NCBI RefSeq assembly: GCF_041435055.1
Contig: NZ_CP108002.1
Location: forward strand, 6,758,001-6,822,000
DNA: 64,000 nt
From: Streptomyces sp. NBC_00341
Lineage (GTDB): Bacteria; Actinomycetota; Actinomycetes; Streptomycetales; Streptomycetaceae
Direction: 5' to 3'
Shown here: piece after piece, positions 34,512 through 44,602 of the stretch
Numbering within the stretch: the stretch's first letter is position 1
Layout of the letters: the number at the start of each line of letters is the position of its first letter
Translations under genes and position numbers: made by a program
Notes under the pieces: generated by a model
Told to the model about the DNA's origin: nothing
What the model saw: only the letters and a program-made list of their open reading frames with translations
The model's database searches: none

Positions 34512-35698
34512 TGGCCCAGCCGGCCTGGCAGGACCCGGTACCACTGGGCATCGACACCGCCCCCGTGCCCGAGTACGGCAGCGGTTCGCTGGCCGATCTG
34601 CTGCCCACGCTCGTCGCGGGTCAGGGGGTGGCGGGTTTCACGCCCGCGATCGCGGAGCTCACGCCCGCCGACCGCAACTGCGTCTTCCTGATCGACGGAC
34701 TCGGCTGGGAGCAGATCCGGTCCCATCCCGACGAGGCGCCCTTCCTGCACTCGCTGCTGCCCACCTCGCGCGGCGGCACGGGCCGCCCGATCACGGCCGG
34801 CTTCCCGGCGACCACCGCGACCTCGCTGGCCTCGGTCGGTACCGGCCTGCCCCCGGGCGAGCACGGCCTCACCGGGTACACCGTGCGCAATCCGGCGACC
34901 GGCGCGCTGATGAACCAACTGCGCTGGCGGCCCTGGTCGGAGCCGAAGGTCTGGCAGCCGCACCCCACCGTCTTCACCCTCGCCGACGCGGCCGGAGTGC
35001 GCACCGCCCAGGTCTCCGCGCCCGCCTTCGAACAGACCCCGCTCACCAAGGTCGCGCTCAGCGGCGGCTCGTTCCTCGGGCGGCTGACCGGCGAGGACCG
35101 GATGGACGTCGCGGCCGAGCGGCTGGCCGCCGGTGACCGTTCGCTCGTCTACACCTACTACAGCGAGGTCGACGGCATGGGGCACCGCTTCGGCGTCGAC
35201 TCCGACGCCTGGCGCGGCCAGCTGATGCACGTCGACGGACTGGCCAGGCGGCTGGCGGAGCAGCTCCCGCCGCGCTCGGCGCTGTACATCACCGCCGACC
35301 ACGGCATGATCGACATCCCGTTCGACGAGCAGTCCCGGATCGACTTCGACGAGGACTGGGAACTGCGCGCGGGCGTCGCGCTGCTCGGTGGCGAGGGCCG
35401 CGCCCGCCATGTGTACGCCGTCCCGGGCGCGGAGGCCGATGTGCTGGCCGTCTGGCGCGAGGTGCTCGGCGAGCAGTTCTGGGTGGCGAGCCGGGATGAG
35501 GCCATCGCGGCGGGCTGGTTCGGCCCCCGCGTCGACGAACGCGTCCTCGGCCGGATCGGTGACGTGGTCGCGGCGGCCCACGACGACGTGGTGATCACCG
35601 CCACCGACAACGAGCCCCACGAGTCCGCGATGGTGGGCATGCACGGCTCGATGACCCCCGTCGAGCAGCTCGTCCCGCTCCTCGAAGTACGCTCCTAG
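34511..35698 (+). CDS. Alkaline-phosphatase-superfamily protein (nucleotide pyrophosphatase/phosphodiesterase type)
   Basis: A 395-aa member of the alkaline phosphatase superfamily. Metal-binding and nucleophile motifs are visible: VFLIDGLGWEQI (first Asp), AGFPATTATSLASVGTG with the nucleophile Thr in the PATTATS loop, SEVDGMGHRFGVDS (Asp and His), TADHGM (Asp-His), and GMHGSMTP (final His). It probably hydrolyses phosphodiesters or pyrophosphates in the cytoplasm, since no signal peptide is seen. ATG 34511 overlaps the DUF5998 stop by one base, and thymidine kinase follows 50 bp downstream, so the three may form one transcription unit. Confidence 0.88.
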   Translation: MAQPAWQDPVPLGIDTAPVPEYGSGSLADLLPTLVAGQGVAGFTPAIAELTPADRNCVFLIDGLGWEQIRSHPDEAPFLHSLLPTSRGGTGRPITAGFPATTATSLASVGTGLPPGEHGLTGYTVRNPATGALMNQLRWRPWSEPKVWQPHPTVFTLADAAGVRTAQVSAPAFEQTPLTKVALSGGSFLGRLTGEDRMDVAAERLAAGDRSLVYTYYSEVDGMGHRFGVDSDAWRGQLMHVDGLARRLAEQLPPRSALYITADHGMIDIPFDEQSRIDFDEDWELRAGVALLGGEGRARHVYAVPGAEADVLAVWREVLGEQFWVASRDEAIAAGWFGPRVDERVLGRIGDVVAAAHDDVVITATDNEPHESAMVGMHGSMTPVEQLVPLLEVRS

Positions 35699-35748
35699 CC
35701 CAGGTCCCCGTACCCCTCCTGCCCGTCCCGAAAGGTGCTCGACCTCTC

Positions 35749-36399
35749 ATGCCCGAGCTGGTTTTCTTCTCCGGAACCATGGACTGCGGGAAGAGCACAC
35801 TCGCACTCCAGATCGGGCACAACCGTTCGGCGCGGGGCCTCCAGGGCGTGATCTTCACCCGGGACGACCGGGCGGGGGAGGGCAAACTCTCCTCCCGGCT
35901 GGGTCTGGTGACGGACGCGGTCGAGGCGGACGAGGGGATGGACCTGTACGCGTACGTGGTGGCCAGGCTCTCCAAGGGCGCCAGGGTCGACTACACGATC
36001 GTGGACGAGGCGCAGTTCCTGGCCCCGGACCAGATCGATCAGCTGGCCCGCGTCGTGGACGACCTGGAGATGGACGTCTTCGCCTTCGGGATCACCACGG
36101 ACTTCCGTACGAAGCTGTTCCCCGGTTCGCAGCGGCTGATCGAGCTGGCTGACCGGGTCGAGCAGCTTCAGGTCGAGGCCCTGTGCTGGTGCGGGGCCCG
36201 TGCGACGCACAACGCCCGGACGATAGAGGGCGAGATGGTCGTCGAGGGTGCTCAGGTCGTGGTCGGTGATGTGAACCGCCAGGCGGGCGAGGTCGGTTAC
36301 GAGGTCCTCTGCCGCCGCCACCACTCGCGCCGGGTGACCGCCGCGTCCGCTCGGGCGGGCGCGCTCTCGCCCGACGTCCTGCCGGTCTCGTCCGCCTGA
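35749..36399 (+). CDS. tdk: Thymidine kinase (type II)
   Basis: A 216-aa thymidine salvage enzyme phosphorylating thymidine with ATP. Walker A-type FSGTMDCGKSTLALQ sits at the N-terminus. IVDEAQFL holds the catalytic Glu and the lid follows. A structural zinc site is formed by CWCGARATHNAR and the C-terminal CRRHH. Length and architecture are those of the TK1-like bacterial family. ATG 35749 follows GAAAGGTGC with wide spacing. It lies just downstream of the phosphodiesterase-like gene in the same direction. Confidence 0.93.
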   Translation: MPELVFFSGTMDCGKSTLALQIGHNRSARGLQGVIFTRDDRAGEGKLSSRLGLVTDAVEADEGMDLYAYVVARLSKGARVDYTIVDEAQFLAPDQIDQLARVVDDLEMDVFAFGITTDFRTKLFPGSQRLIELADRVEQLQVEALCWCGARATHNARTIEGEMVVEGAQVVVGDVNRQAGEVGYEVLCRRHHSRRVTAASARAGALSPDVLPVSSA

Positions 36400-36660
36400 C
36401 ACCGAGGGCGCCTTCCCGGGAGGCGATGGGCACTGATGGCCGAATTTCGGCCGGTTTCGCCGTGCTCGGCTACCGGGGTGATCCGGGGCGCAACGGTTCC
36501 GGAACTCGATGGCCGGAAACCGACTCTCCGCATCTCCCGTGGTGCCGAACTCCTGTTCTAGAGTCGCGGATTGTACGGGGGGGTGGCCGGGCCGGTGCCG
36601 GGGCGGCTGATGTGTGTCGGGGAGAGCTCTGCCCACCCTCATCACACACTGGGAGGGACC
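36400..36660. other. Intergenic region before the LamG gene
   Basis: About 260 bp. I see no gene here. The last bases include GGGAGGGA (36651-36658), the ribosome-binding site that supports a TTG start at 36661. A promoter for the exported LamG protein is expected, but no hexamers stand out. Confidence 0.4.
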
Positions 36661-38100
36661 TTGCACGTCCGATTCGCGGTTCGCACCGCTCTGGCCGCCG
36701 CACTGCTGTCGGCAGCCGTCACCGCGACACCCTCGGCGTCGGCCGCCGACAACCACCTGGCGTCCCGGCAGCCGACCGGTGCTCCGGCCGCGGTCGCGGC
36801 CCAGACCCCGCCCGTGGCCGCCTGGCGGCTCGACGACCGCAACCGCTCCGAGCGGGCCGCCGCCTGGGCGGGGTCGTATGCGGGCCTGCCCGGCCCCGGC
36901 GTCCGGTTCGGGGACCAGGGGCCGGACGGCAACATGCCGGGCGCCGCGTACTTCGACGGGGGCGATTTCAGTTACGTGAACACGCAAGGCGCGGCCGTGG
37001 ACACCACCCACGCCTTCACCGCCGGAGTATGGGTGCTCCCCGAGGAGACGGGCCGGGACATGATCGCCATCACCCAGTCCGGCATCACGAGCACCTCCAA
37101 CTTCTCCCTCGGCACGACCACCGACGCAGCCGGGAATCCCGTCTGGAGCTTCACGCTGCCCTCGGCCGACGGCGAGAGCCGGGTCACCGGCGGCACCCCG
37201 CAGGCGGGCGAGTGGGCCTACCTCGCCGGGGCCTACGACCCCGCCACCGGCAAAGCGCGGCTCTACGTGGACGGCGCCCAAGTGGCCACGGCGGACGCGG
37301 CCGTGCCCGAGGACACCATCCTCTGGAACTTCGTGATGGGGCGGGACGGAGACGACCGGTCGAAGAGGTGGCAGGGCAGCCTCGCGGACGTCAGGCTGTG
37401 GGACTCCGTCGTCGCTCCGGCCGAACTCGCCGAGCTCGGCCGCCGCAAGCCGTGGCTCAGGGCCTACTGGCCGATGGAGAGCGCCGAGACCTGCTGCGAC
37501 GGGCTGACGATCATTCCCGAAGTGGACCACCGTGCGGACTTCCTGCTCGGCGGCGACGCCCACATCACCACCGATGACGCGCTGGCCGGGACCGGCAGCG
37601 TCTCGCTGGACGGCGACGGCGACTATCTCGAAAGCAACATCCCGCCGCTCAACACGTCCAGGAGCTGGGCCGTCTCCGCGAAGGTCCGGCTGCACGGAAC
37701 TCCCGACCGCGACATGGCCGTGCTCTCGCAGCTCGGCCGGCAGGCGGACGCCTTCACCCTCCGGTACCGCTCGGCCGACCGGACCTGGCAGGCCCTCCTC
37801 GCCCACGCCGACGAGCCGGACGCCACCACGACTCAGATCGGCGGCCCCGCGCCGGGCGGCACCCAGACCCTGCTGCTGCAGTACGACGCGAAGGCCGGCG
37901 ACGTCCAGCTCTGGATCGACGGCACCCTCGCCGACAGCGCGCCGTACGCGGCGGCCGATGCCTGGGAGGCCGTGCAGTTCCTCCAGGCCGGCCGGGACTC
38001 GGCCGCCGACGGGGTCGGGGCCCACTACCTCGACGGTGACATCGACGAGGTGCGCACCTGGGCCGGGGCGCTGTCCGGCGAGGAGATCAACTCGCTCTGA
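36661..38100 (+). CDS. Secreted protein with two LamG/concanavalin-A-like domains
   Basis: A 479-aa exported protein. A signal peptide (RFAVRTALAAALLSAAVTAT, cut near SASAAD) is followed by two laminin-G-like jelly-roll domains, about residues 45-255 (AAWRLDDRNRSERAAAWAG to KRWQGSLADVRLWDSVV) and 270-479 (RAYWPMESAETCCDGLTII to LDGDIDEVRTWAGALSGEE). Each ends with the GxLxDVRLW-type strand common in bacterial LamG proteins. Such domains bind glycans or matrix; no catalytic domain is attached. The TTG 36661 start is preferred for its strong GGGAGGGA; an ATG at 36610 would extend the signal peptide. The end is abrupt; many relatives continue into further domains. Confidence 0.85.
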   Translation: MHVRFAVRTALAAALLSAAVTATPSASAADNHLASRQPTGAPAAVAAQTPPVAAWRLDDRNRSERAAAWAGSYAGLPGPGVRFGDQGPDGNMPGAAYFDGGDFSYVNTQGAAVDTTHAFTAGVWVLPEETGRDMIAITQSGITSTSNFSLGTTTDAAGNPVWSFTLPSADGESRVTGGTPQAGEWAYLAGAYDPATGKARLYVDGAQVATADAAVPEDTILWNFVMGRDGDDRSKRWQGSLADVRLWDSVVAPAELAELGRRKPWLRAYWPMESAETCCDGLTIIPEVDHRADFLLGGDAHITTDDALAGTGSVSLDGDGDYLESNIPPLNTSRSWAVSAKVRLHGTPDRDMAVLSQLGRQADAFTLRYRSADRTWQALLAHADEPDATTTQIGGPAPGGTQTLLLQYDAKAGDVQLWIDGTLADSAPYAAADAWEAVQFLQAGRDSAADGVGAHYLDGDIDEVRTWAGALSGEEINSL

Positions 38101-38149
38101 GCCGGAGCCGGAGCCGGGGCCGCCGCCTCCGGAACGTGCAGGGCTGGGC

Positions 38150-38866
38150 CTACGGAACGAGCAGGCCCAGCCCGCCACACGTGCGCGCCTCGAAGGACTC
38201 GATGCGCAGGGCCTGTTCATCGGTGAGCACGTCGCACACCCAGTCCCAGTGCAGCGCCACCCGGTCACCGGGGCGGACGCCGTCGATCAGCGTCCGCCCG
38301 CCGGCCGCGAGGCGCACCGTCTCCTCCTGCCAGTCGCCGGCAGCCGTTCCGGTTCCGTCCCAGACCAGCGGACGGGACCGGACGGTCGCCACCTCGCTGC
38401 CGCCCGTGAGCACCACGCCCGTCCGGATGCGGCACCGGTCCAGGACGGACAACGCGGTCGGATTCCCGTCCGGCCGCAGCATCCGCGCCCACGGATACAC
38501 CTCGAACACCTGAAAGCTGTGGTGGGCCAGGGCCCGCCCCGCCGCCTCCCGCCAGGTGCCGCCCAGCTGGCCGCGGAAACGGTCGGTCAGCCGCTCGACC
38601 AGGGCGGCCGGATCGGCCAGCTCCAGCAGCTCGTTGCCGATCCAGTAGGCCTCGACCACCCGCACATCGAGCGGGTCGGGGAGCCCGGCCGTCTCCGCGA
38701 GGAACTGCAGATAGCACCAGGCCCCCTCGAACTGCCGGGCCCGCCGCTCGATGCCGGCGGTCTCCTCCCGGCGCAGCAGCGCCGCCGCGTCGGCGGGGCC
38801 GCAGTAGCCGAGCTCGTTGGGCGGATAGGCGTATCGCGCGAACAACAGCGCGCCCTCAGCACTCAC
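38150..38866 (-). CDS. DUF6390 family hydrogenase-associated protein
   Basis: A 238-aa protein at the 3' end of the hydrogenase operon. It begins SAEGALLFARYAYPPNELGYCGPADAAALL and contains YWIGNELLELADPAALVERL, SFQVFEVYPWARMLRP and HWDWVCDVLTDEQALRIESFEA. I recognise it as DUF6390, which I recall as an actinobacterial family found with [NiFe]-hydrogenase genes; function unknown. The start GTG 38866 uses GAGGA in a 17-bp segment duplicated from the end of hypE. An accessory or maturation role is inferred from context only. No metal-binding cluster stands out. Confidence 0.75.
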   Translation of the reverse strand: MSAEGALLFARYAYPPNELGYCGPADAAALLRREETAGIERRARQFEGAWCYLQFLAETAGLPDPLDVRVVEAYWIGNELLELADPAALVERLTDRFRGQLGGTWREAAGRALAHHSFQVFEVYPWARMLRPDGNPTALSVLDRCRIRTGVVLTGGSEVATVRSRPLVWDGTGTAAGDWQEETVRLAAGGRTLIDGVRPGDRVALHWDWVCDVLTDEQALRIESFEARTCGGLGLLVP

Positions 38867-38941
38867 TCAGCAGATCCTCGCCCGTCGCTACGCACCCGGC
38901 CGGTCCCCGGCAGTCGTTCGCCGCGCACTCAGCAGATCCTC
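38864..38941. repeat. 17-bp direct repeat flanking the hypE-DUF6390 junction
   Basis: CACTCAGCAGATCCTCG occurs at 38864-38880 and again at 38925-38941, 61 bp apart. On the coding (minus) strand the first-read copy encodes the end of HypE (PRIC, stop) and the second supplies the Shine-Dalgarno and GTG of the DUF6390 gene. Confidence 0.9.
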
Positions 38942-40046
38942 GGCAGCTGTTCACCGATCGGCAGCCCGATCACCCGGCTCCCGCCCAGGCCCGTCCGCGC
39001 GACCACCATCCCCGCGTGATCCGGTACGCAGCTGCCGATCGCACAAGCGGACCGGCCCAACGGGTGGGCCCGCATCGCGGCCAGCACCCGGTCCGCGTCC
39101 GCGGCCGGGACGATGGCGATCAGCTTGCCCTCGTTGGCCACCTGGAGCGGGTCGAGCCCGAGCAGACTGCACGCGTCCCGCACAGTGGGCGGCACCGGCA
39201 GCAGCCGCTCGACCAGCTCGATGCCCACCTCGGAGGCGCGGGCGATCTCGTTCAGCGAAGCGGAGACACCCCCGCGCGTCGGGTCCCGGAGCACATGGAC
39301 GTCGCTGCCGGTGGCGAGCATCGCGGCGACCAGTCCGTGCAGCGCCGCGGTGTCGCTCTCGACGGTCGTACCGAACTCCAGGCCCTCGCGGCAGCTCATC
39401 ACCGCCACCCCGTGCACCCCGATGTCGCCGCTGACGAGCACGGCGTCGCCGGGGCGGGCCCGGCGCGGGTTGATGTCGACACCGGCCGGCACCACACCGA
39501 TCCCCGAGGTGTTGAGGTAGACGCCGTCACCGCTGGCGCGCTCCACGACCTTGGTGTCGCCGGTGACCAGGCGTACGCCGGCGTCCTGTGCCGCCCGGCC
39601 CACGGCCTGCGCGATCCGGCCGAGGACGCTCAGCTCCGTGCCCTCCGCGAGGATGAAGGCGGTCGACAGGAACAGCGGCGTCGCACCCGACATCGCCAGG
39701 TCGTTCACCGTCCCGTTCACCGCCAGGTCACCGATGGACCCGCCGGGGAAGAACATCGGCTTCACCACGAACGAGTCCGTCGAGAAGGCGAGCCGGGTGT
39801 CTCCGCCGACCGTCAGGACGGCCGAGTCACCGAGATCGGCGGCCGCCGCCGCCCCGTACGCGGGCAGGAACAGATGCTCGATCAGCTCGCCGGACATCGC
39901 GCCGCCGCCACCGTGGCCCATCACGACGTTCGGAACGTCCCGCAGCGGTACGGGGCAGGACCACCCCTCGAAGTCCAGCCCGGTCCGGACCGGCAGCGCG
40001 CCGGGTACACCGCTCACCATCGCGGTCAGGTCCTGCATCGCGTCAG

Positions 40047-40050
<4 letters not shown>
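38929..40050 (-). CDS. hypE: Hydrogenase maturation protein HypE
   Basis: A 373-aa maturation enzyme of the PurM-like family. It dehydrates a thiocarbamoyl group on its C-terminal cysteine to thiocyanate, the source of the CN ligands of the [NiFe] active site. The terminal PRIC places the essential Cys at 373. Family motifs include [23 protein letters not shown] near the N-terminus, [34 protein letters not shown] and [11 protein letters not shown] 40050 overlaps the hypD stop by 4 nt (GTGA), so hypD and hypE are translationally coupled. HypF, which loads the carbamoyl group, is the HypC-HypF fusion encoded upstream. Confidence 0.95.
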
Positions 40051-41146
<1,096 letters not shown>

Positions 41147-41150
<4 letters not shown>

Positions 41151-41443
41151 CGGCCGGCTCCTTCGGGTGATGTGCGCTGCTGCGCCGCGAGTTCGAAGCC
41201 GTCCCCGAACTCCTCGGCGAGGATGCCCAGGCGTTCGAAGTTGGCCAGGGTGTCCTGGGCGGAGGCCTCGTCGAGGCGCTGAATGGCGAATCCGACGTGC
41301 ACGATGACGTATTCACCGACGGTCACATCGGGGATGTACTGGAGGCACACCTCCTTGCGGACCCCGCCGAAGTCGACCTCCGCCATCACGGTGCCGTCGA
41401 CTTCCGCGGTACTGAGGACACGCCCCGGAACAGCCAGACACAT
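41147..41443 (-). CDS. hypC: Hydrogenase maturation chaperone HypC (stand-alone)
   Basis: A 98-aa chaperone that carries iron to HypD and then binds the large-subunit precursor. It keeps the essential N-terminal Cys2 ([10 protein letters not shown]) and a conserved His49 in [14 protein letters not shown]. The tail after residue 75 is longer than in E. coli HypC. A 4-nt ATGA overlap joins it to hypD; 48 bp separate it from the HypC-HypF fusion gene upstream, and AGAAGAGGAACC gives it its own strong ribosome site. It is the second HypC domain in this operon, so a division of labour or target specificity is possible. Confidence 0.95.
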
Positions 41444-41491
41444 GGTTCCTCTTCTCTGTGGATCCCTCGGGGTACGGGAGGTGCGAGGCGG

Positions 41492-44041
41492 TCAGCCCGC
41501 CGCGGCGATCATGAGCTGGCCCAGTGCGATCCCGCCGTCGTTCGGGGGCAGCAGCCTCGGCCGCAGTACGGTGAATCCCCGCTCCGCCAGGCCCTGTTGC
41601 GCCGCTTCGAGCAGTACGGCGTTCTGGAAGACCCCGCCGCCCAGGGCCACGGTGCCCAGACCGGTGCGCGTACGGCAGAGGTCCGCGAGCTCGGTGATCA
41701 GCGCGGCGACGGACGCGTGGAAGCGCGCGGCGATCAGCCCGGTGGGGACGCCCGCCCGTACGTCGGACACCACGGCCCGCACGACCGGGCCCGGATCCGC
41801 GATCGCGGGCTCCTCGCCCGCCCCGGGCCGGATCGCGAAGCGGTAGCCGCCCTCGGGAGCCGCGGGGAGTCCGTGTGCGCCGCGCGCCGCCCCCTCCAGC
41901 TCCATGGCGGCCTGCGCCTCGTACGCCACCTCGTGCCGGAGGCCGGCCAGCGACGCGACGGCGTCGAAGAGCCGGCCCATGCCCGACGTGGGCACGCAGC
42001 CGAACCCGGTGGCGAACTGATGCGCCAGTACCTCGCGTTCGGCGGCCGGGCACGCCGCGACCGGGGGCAGGTCCGCGTCCCAGGGGACACCGGCCGCGTG
42101 CAGGTGGGCGAGAGCCATCCGGTACGGGCGCAGCACACTCGCGTCGCCCCCGGCCAGCGGTACGTAAGCCAGGTGGGCGGCCCTGCGGAAGGACGCGTAG
42201 TCCGCCACCAGGACCTCGCCGCCCCAGGCCGCCCCGTCGTCGCCGTGGCCGGTGCCGTCGAAGGCGATGCCGATCACGCGCTCGCCCGCGCCCAGACCGT
42301 GCTCGGCCATCACGGAGGCGATGTGCGCGTGGTGGTGCTGGACCGTGCGCACCGGCCGCCCGGCCGCGTGCGCACGGGCCCACCCGGCGGAGTGGTAACC
42401 GGGGTGACGGTCGGCCACCAGCCGGACGGGCGCCACCCCGGTGAGGTCCTCCAGGTGCTTCTCCGTCCTGGTCAGCGCCTCCACCGTGGACAGGTCGTCC
42501 ATGTCACCGATGTGCTGGCTCAGCCAGGCGTAACGGCCCTCGCCCAGCGCGCAGGTGTTCTTGAGATCGGCGCCCACGGCGAGCGTCGGCTCCACGTCGA
42601 AGGGCAGCGCGATGGGCAGCGGGGCGTATCCGCGCGACCGGCGGACCGGCAGCTCGGCACCGGCCACCCAGCGGCTGACCGAGTCGTCGCACGGCACCTG
42701 GATGCGCCGGTCGTGCCGCAGCCAGCCGTCGACCAGCGGCGCCAGCGTGGTCAGCGCGTCCGCGTCGTCGGTGACGATCGGCTCGCCCGACAGGTTGGCC
42801 GACGTCATCACCAGCGCGTCCGGGCCGGGCCGGTCGTCACCGATGCCGAGGAGCAGCACGTGCAGGGGCGTGTACGGAAGCAGCAGCCCGAGGTCGGGGC
42901 TCCCGGGCGCCACCGCGGGGGACACACCGGGCCTGCCCGCATCCAGTTGGGGGAGCAGGACGACGGGCCGGCGGCCACCGGTCAGGAGCTCCTCGTCCCC
43001 GGCCGTCACGGTCACCAGCTCCCGGGCCACGTCGAGCCCGGCCACCATGACGGCGAACGGCTTGCCGCCGCGCCGCTTGCGCCGGCGCAGCTCGGCCACG
43101 GCCGCGTCGTCGCGCGCGTCGCACACCAGGTGGTAGCCGCCGAGCCCCTTGACCGCGATGATCCCGCCGTCGGCGAGCAGCTCCCGGGCGGCCCGCAGCG
43201 CGTCCTCGTCGCGGCAGCGGGACACCCCGTCGCCGCCGACCAGTTCGAGCCGGGGCCCGCAGTCGGGGCACGCGATCGGCTGGGCGTGGAAGCGCCGGTC
43301 ACCCGGGTCCTCGTACTCCGCCCGGCAGGCCCCGCACATCTCGAAGTCCGCCATCGTGGTGGCGGCCCGGTCGTACGGGAGGCCGGTGACGATGGTGAAC
43401 CGGGGGCCGCAGTGCGTACAGGTGATGAAGGGGTGGCGGTAGCGCCTGTTCGCCGGGTCGGCCAGCTCGTCGAGGCAGTCCCGGCAGGTCGCGGTGTCCG
43501 GTGAGACGAGCGTCCTGGAGCGGCCGCCCCCGCCGGACTCCACGATGGTGAAGCCCGTACCGCCGCGGACCGGCTGTTCGCTGGTGCGCACGTCCACGAC
43601 GACCGCGAGCGGCGGGGCGTCGCTACGGAGCCGGCGGCCGAACTCCTCCACCGCGTCCGCGTCGCCCTCGACCTCGGCGAGCACCCCGTCGCCGGTGTTC
43701 GTCACCGTGCCCGTGAGCATCAGCTCGGACGCGGTGACGTAGACGAACGGCCGGAAGCCGACCCCCTGCACGACCCCGCACACCTCGAACCTGCGCCGGA
43801 TCCGCTCCGCCCGGCCCCGGCCCATCATCTCCAGACCCGACAGTGCCTCGCGGGCCTTCGCCCGGTCGATCAGCTCGACGGCGAAGCCCATGTGGAGAAG
43901 CACCCAGTCGTCGCAACCGGGTGCCTCGTCCAGCATGCCGATGTTGACGCGGCGCCTGGCGCCCTCGACATCGACCAGAGCCAGTTGGCCCGCATACCCG
44001 TCGACGATCTCCACGACGCGACCAGGAATGCCCAGGCACAT
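41492..44041 (-). CDS. hypF: HypC-HypF fusion protein
   Basis: A single 849-aa reading frame. Residues 1-74 are a complete HypC: Cys2 in MCLGIPGRVVEI and His50 in VLLHMGFAVELID. After a short GRGRAERI linker, residues 82-849 are HypF: acylphosphatase (RRFEVCGVVQGVGFRPFVY), two zinc motifs (CRDCLDELADPANRRYRHPF...CTHCGP and CGACRAEYEDP...CPDCGP), a YrdC-like domain (GGIIAVKGLGGYHLVCDA) and a Kae1-like carbamoyltransferase domain (VQHHHAHIASVMAEHG, AFDGTGHGDDGAAWGGE). HypF makes carbamoyl-adenylate and loads HypE. Usual HypF is 750-800 aa, so the extra length equals the HypC head. ATG 44041 lies 2 bp after the protease stop. Internal ATGs at residues 72-73 could also give unfused HypF. Confidence 0.92.
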   Translation of the reverse strand: MCLGIPGRVVEIVDGYAGQLALVDVEGARRRVNIGMLDEAPGCDDWVLLHMGFAVELIDRAKAREALSGLEMMGRGRAERIRRRFEVCGVVQGVGFRPFVYVTASELMLTGTVTNTGDGVLAEVEGDADAVEEFGRRLRSDAPPLAVVVDVRTSEQPVRGGTGFTIVESGGGGRSRTLVSPDTATCRDCLDELADPANRRYRHPFITCTHCGPRFTIVTGLPYDRAATTMADFEMCGACRAEYEDPGDRRFHAQPIACPDCGPRLELVGGDGVSRCRDEDALRAARELLADGGIIAVKGLGGYHLVCDARDDAAVAELRRRKRRGGKPFAVMVAGLDVARELVTVTAGDEELLTGGRRPVVLLPQLDAGRPGVSPAVAPGSPDLGLLLPYTPLHVLLLGIGDDRPGPDALVMTSANLSGEPIVTDDADALTTLAPLVDGWLRHDRRIQVPCDDSVSRWVAGAELPVRRSRGYAPLPIALPFDVEPTLAVGADLKNTCALGEGRYAWLSQHIGDMDDLSTVEALTRTEKHLEDLTGVAPVRLVADRHPGYHSAGWARAHAAGRPVRTVQHHHAHIASVMAEHGLGAGERVIGIAFDGTGHGDDGAAWGGEVLVADYASFRRAAHLAYVPLAGGDASVLRPYRMALAHLHAAGVPWDADLPPVAACPAAEREVLAHQFATGFGCVPTSGMGRLFDAVASLAGLRHEVAYEAQAAMELEGAARGAHGLPAAPEGGYRFAIRPGAGEEPAIADPGPVVRAVVSDVRAGVPTGLIAARFHASVAALITELADLCRTRTGLGTVALGGGVFQNAVLLEAAQQGLAERGFTVLRPRLLPPNDGGIALGQLMIAAAG

Positions 44042-44043
44042 GA

Positions 44044-44589
44044 TCAGGATCTCCGGGGTTCGGCGCCTTTCACGGACGCGGTCGGTACGGGTGGCCGGTC
44101 CGGCACGAGCTGCCGGACCAGGGTGTGCACGGTCTGGACGGCCTCGGGCAGCGCGTTCTCGACGGCCTTACTGAGCCCGATGCCCTCCTCGACTCCGGCG
44201 GGTGTGCAGCCGACGAGGTAAGTGAGCGGAAGAGTACCGCCCAATTGATCCAGGTTTGCGAGGACAGCGACCGGATTCATCCCATGGGCGTCGAATTCAC
44301 CCGTACCGAGGTCCTCCGCGCCGATACGCAGCACGGTCAGCTCCCCGGGCGCGCCGCCACCCGGGTACGCGTCGACCAGCACCAGCGCGTCGTACCCGTC
44401 CAGCAGGTCGTACGCGAGGTGCATGCCCCGGATGCCGTAGTCCACCACCCGTACCTCCGGCGGCAGTCCGCCGTCGGAGGCCAGCCGGCGGACCGCCTCG
44501 GGGCCGAAGCCGTCGTCACCGAGGAACAGATTGCCGATGCCGGCCACCAGTACCCGCGTGGCCGTGCCCGGTTCGCTCGTCGTCGTCAT
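44044..44589 (-). CDS. Hydrogenase maturation endopeptidase (HyaD/HybD family)
   Basis: A 181-aa nickel-dependent protease that removes the C-terminal tail of the large subunit after active-site assembly. Expected metal ligands appear in GIGNLFLGDDGFG (acidic residue near 23-25), in LVLVDAYPGG and as His in EFDAHGMNPVAVL. The Pro/Ser-rich tail after about residue 160 is an extension. It lies in the same operon as its likely substrate HhyL, whose last 22 residues after DPCLPCGVH should be cleaved. The stop is 2 bp before the HypC-HypF start, giving tight coupling. Confidence 0.92.
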   Translation of the reverse strand: MTTTSEPGTATRVLVAGIGNLFLGDDGFGPEAVRRLASDGGLPPEVRVVDYGIRGMHLAYDLLDGYDALVLVDAYPGGGAPGELTVLRIGAEDLGTGEFDAHGMNPVAVLANLDQLGGTLPLTYLVGCTPAGVEEGIGLSKAVENALPEAVQTVHTLVRQLVPDRPPVPTASVKGAEPRRS

Positions 44590-44602
44590 CGGCGCCGGCG
44601 AC

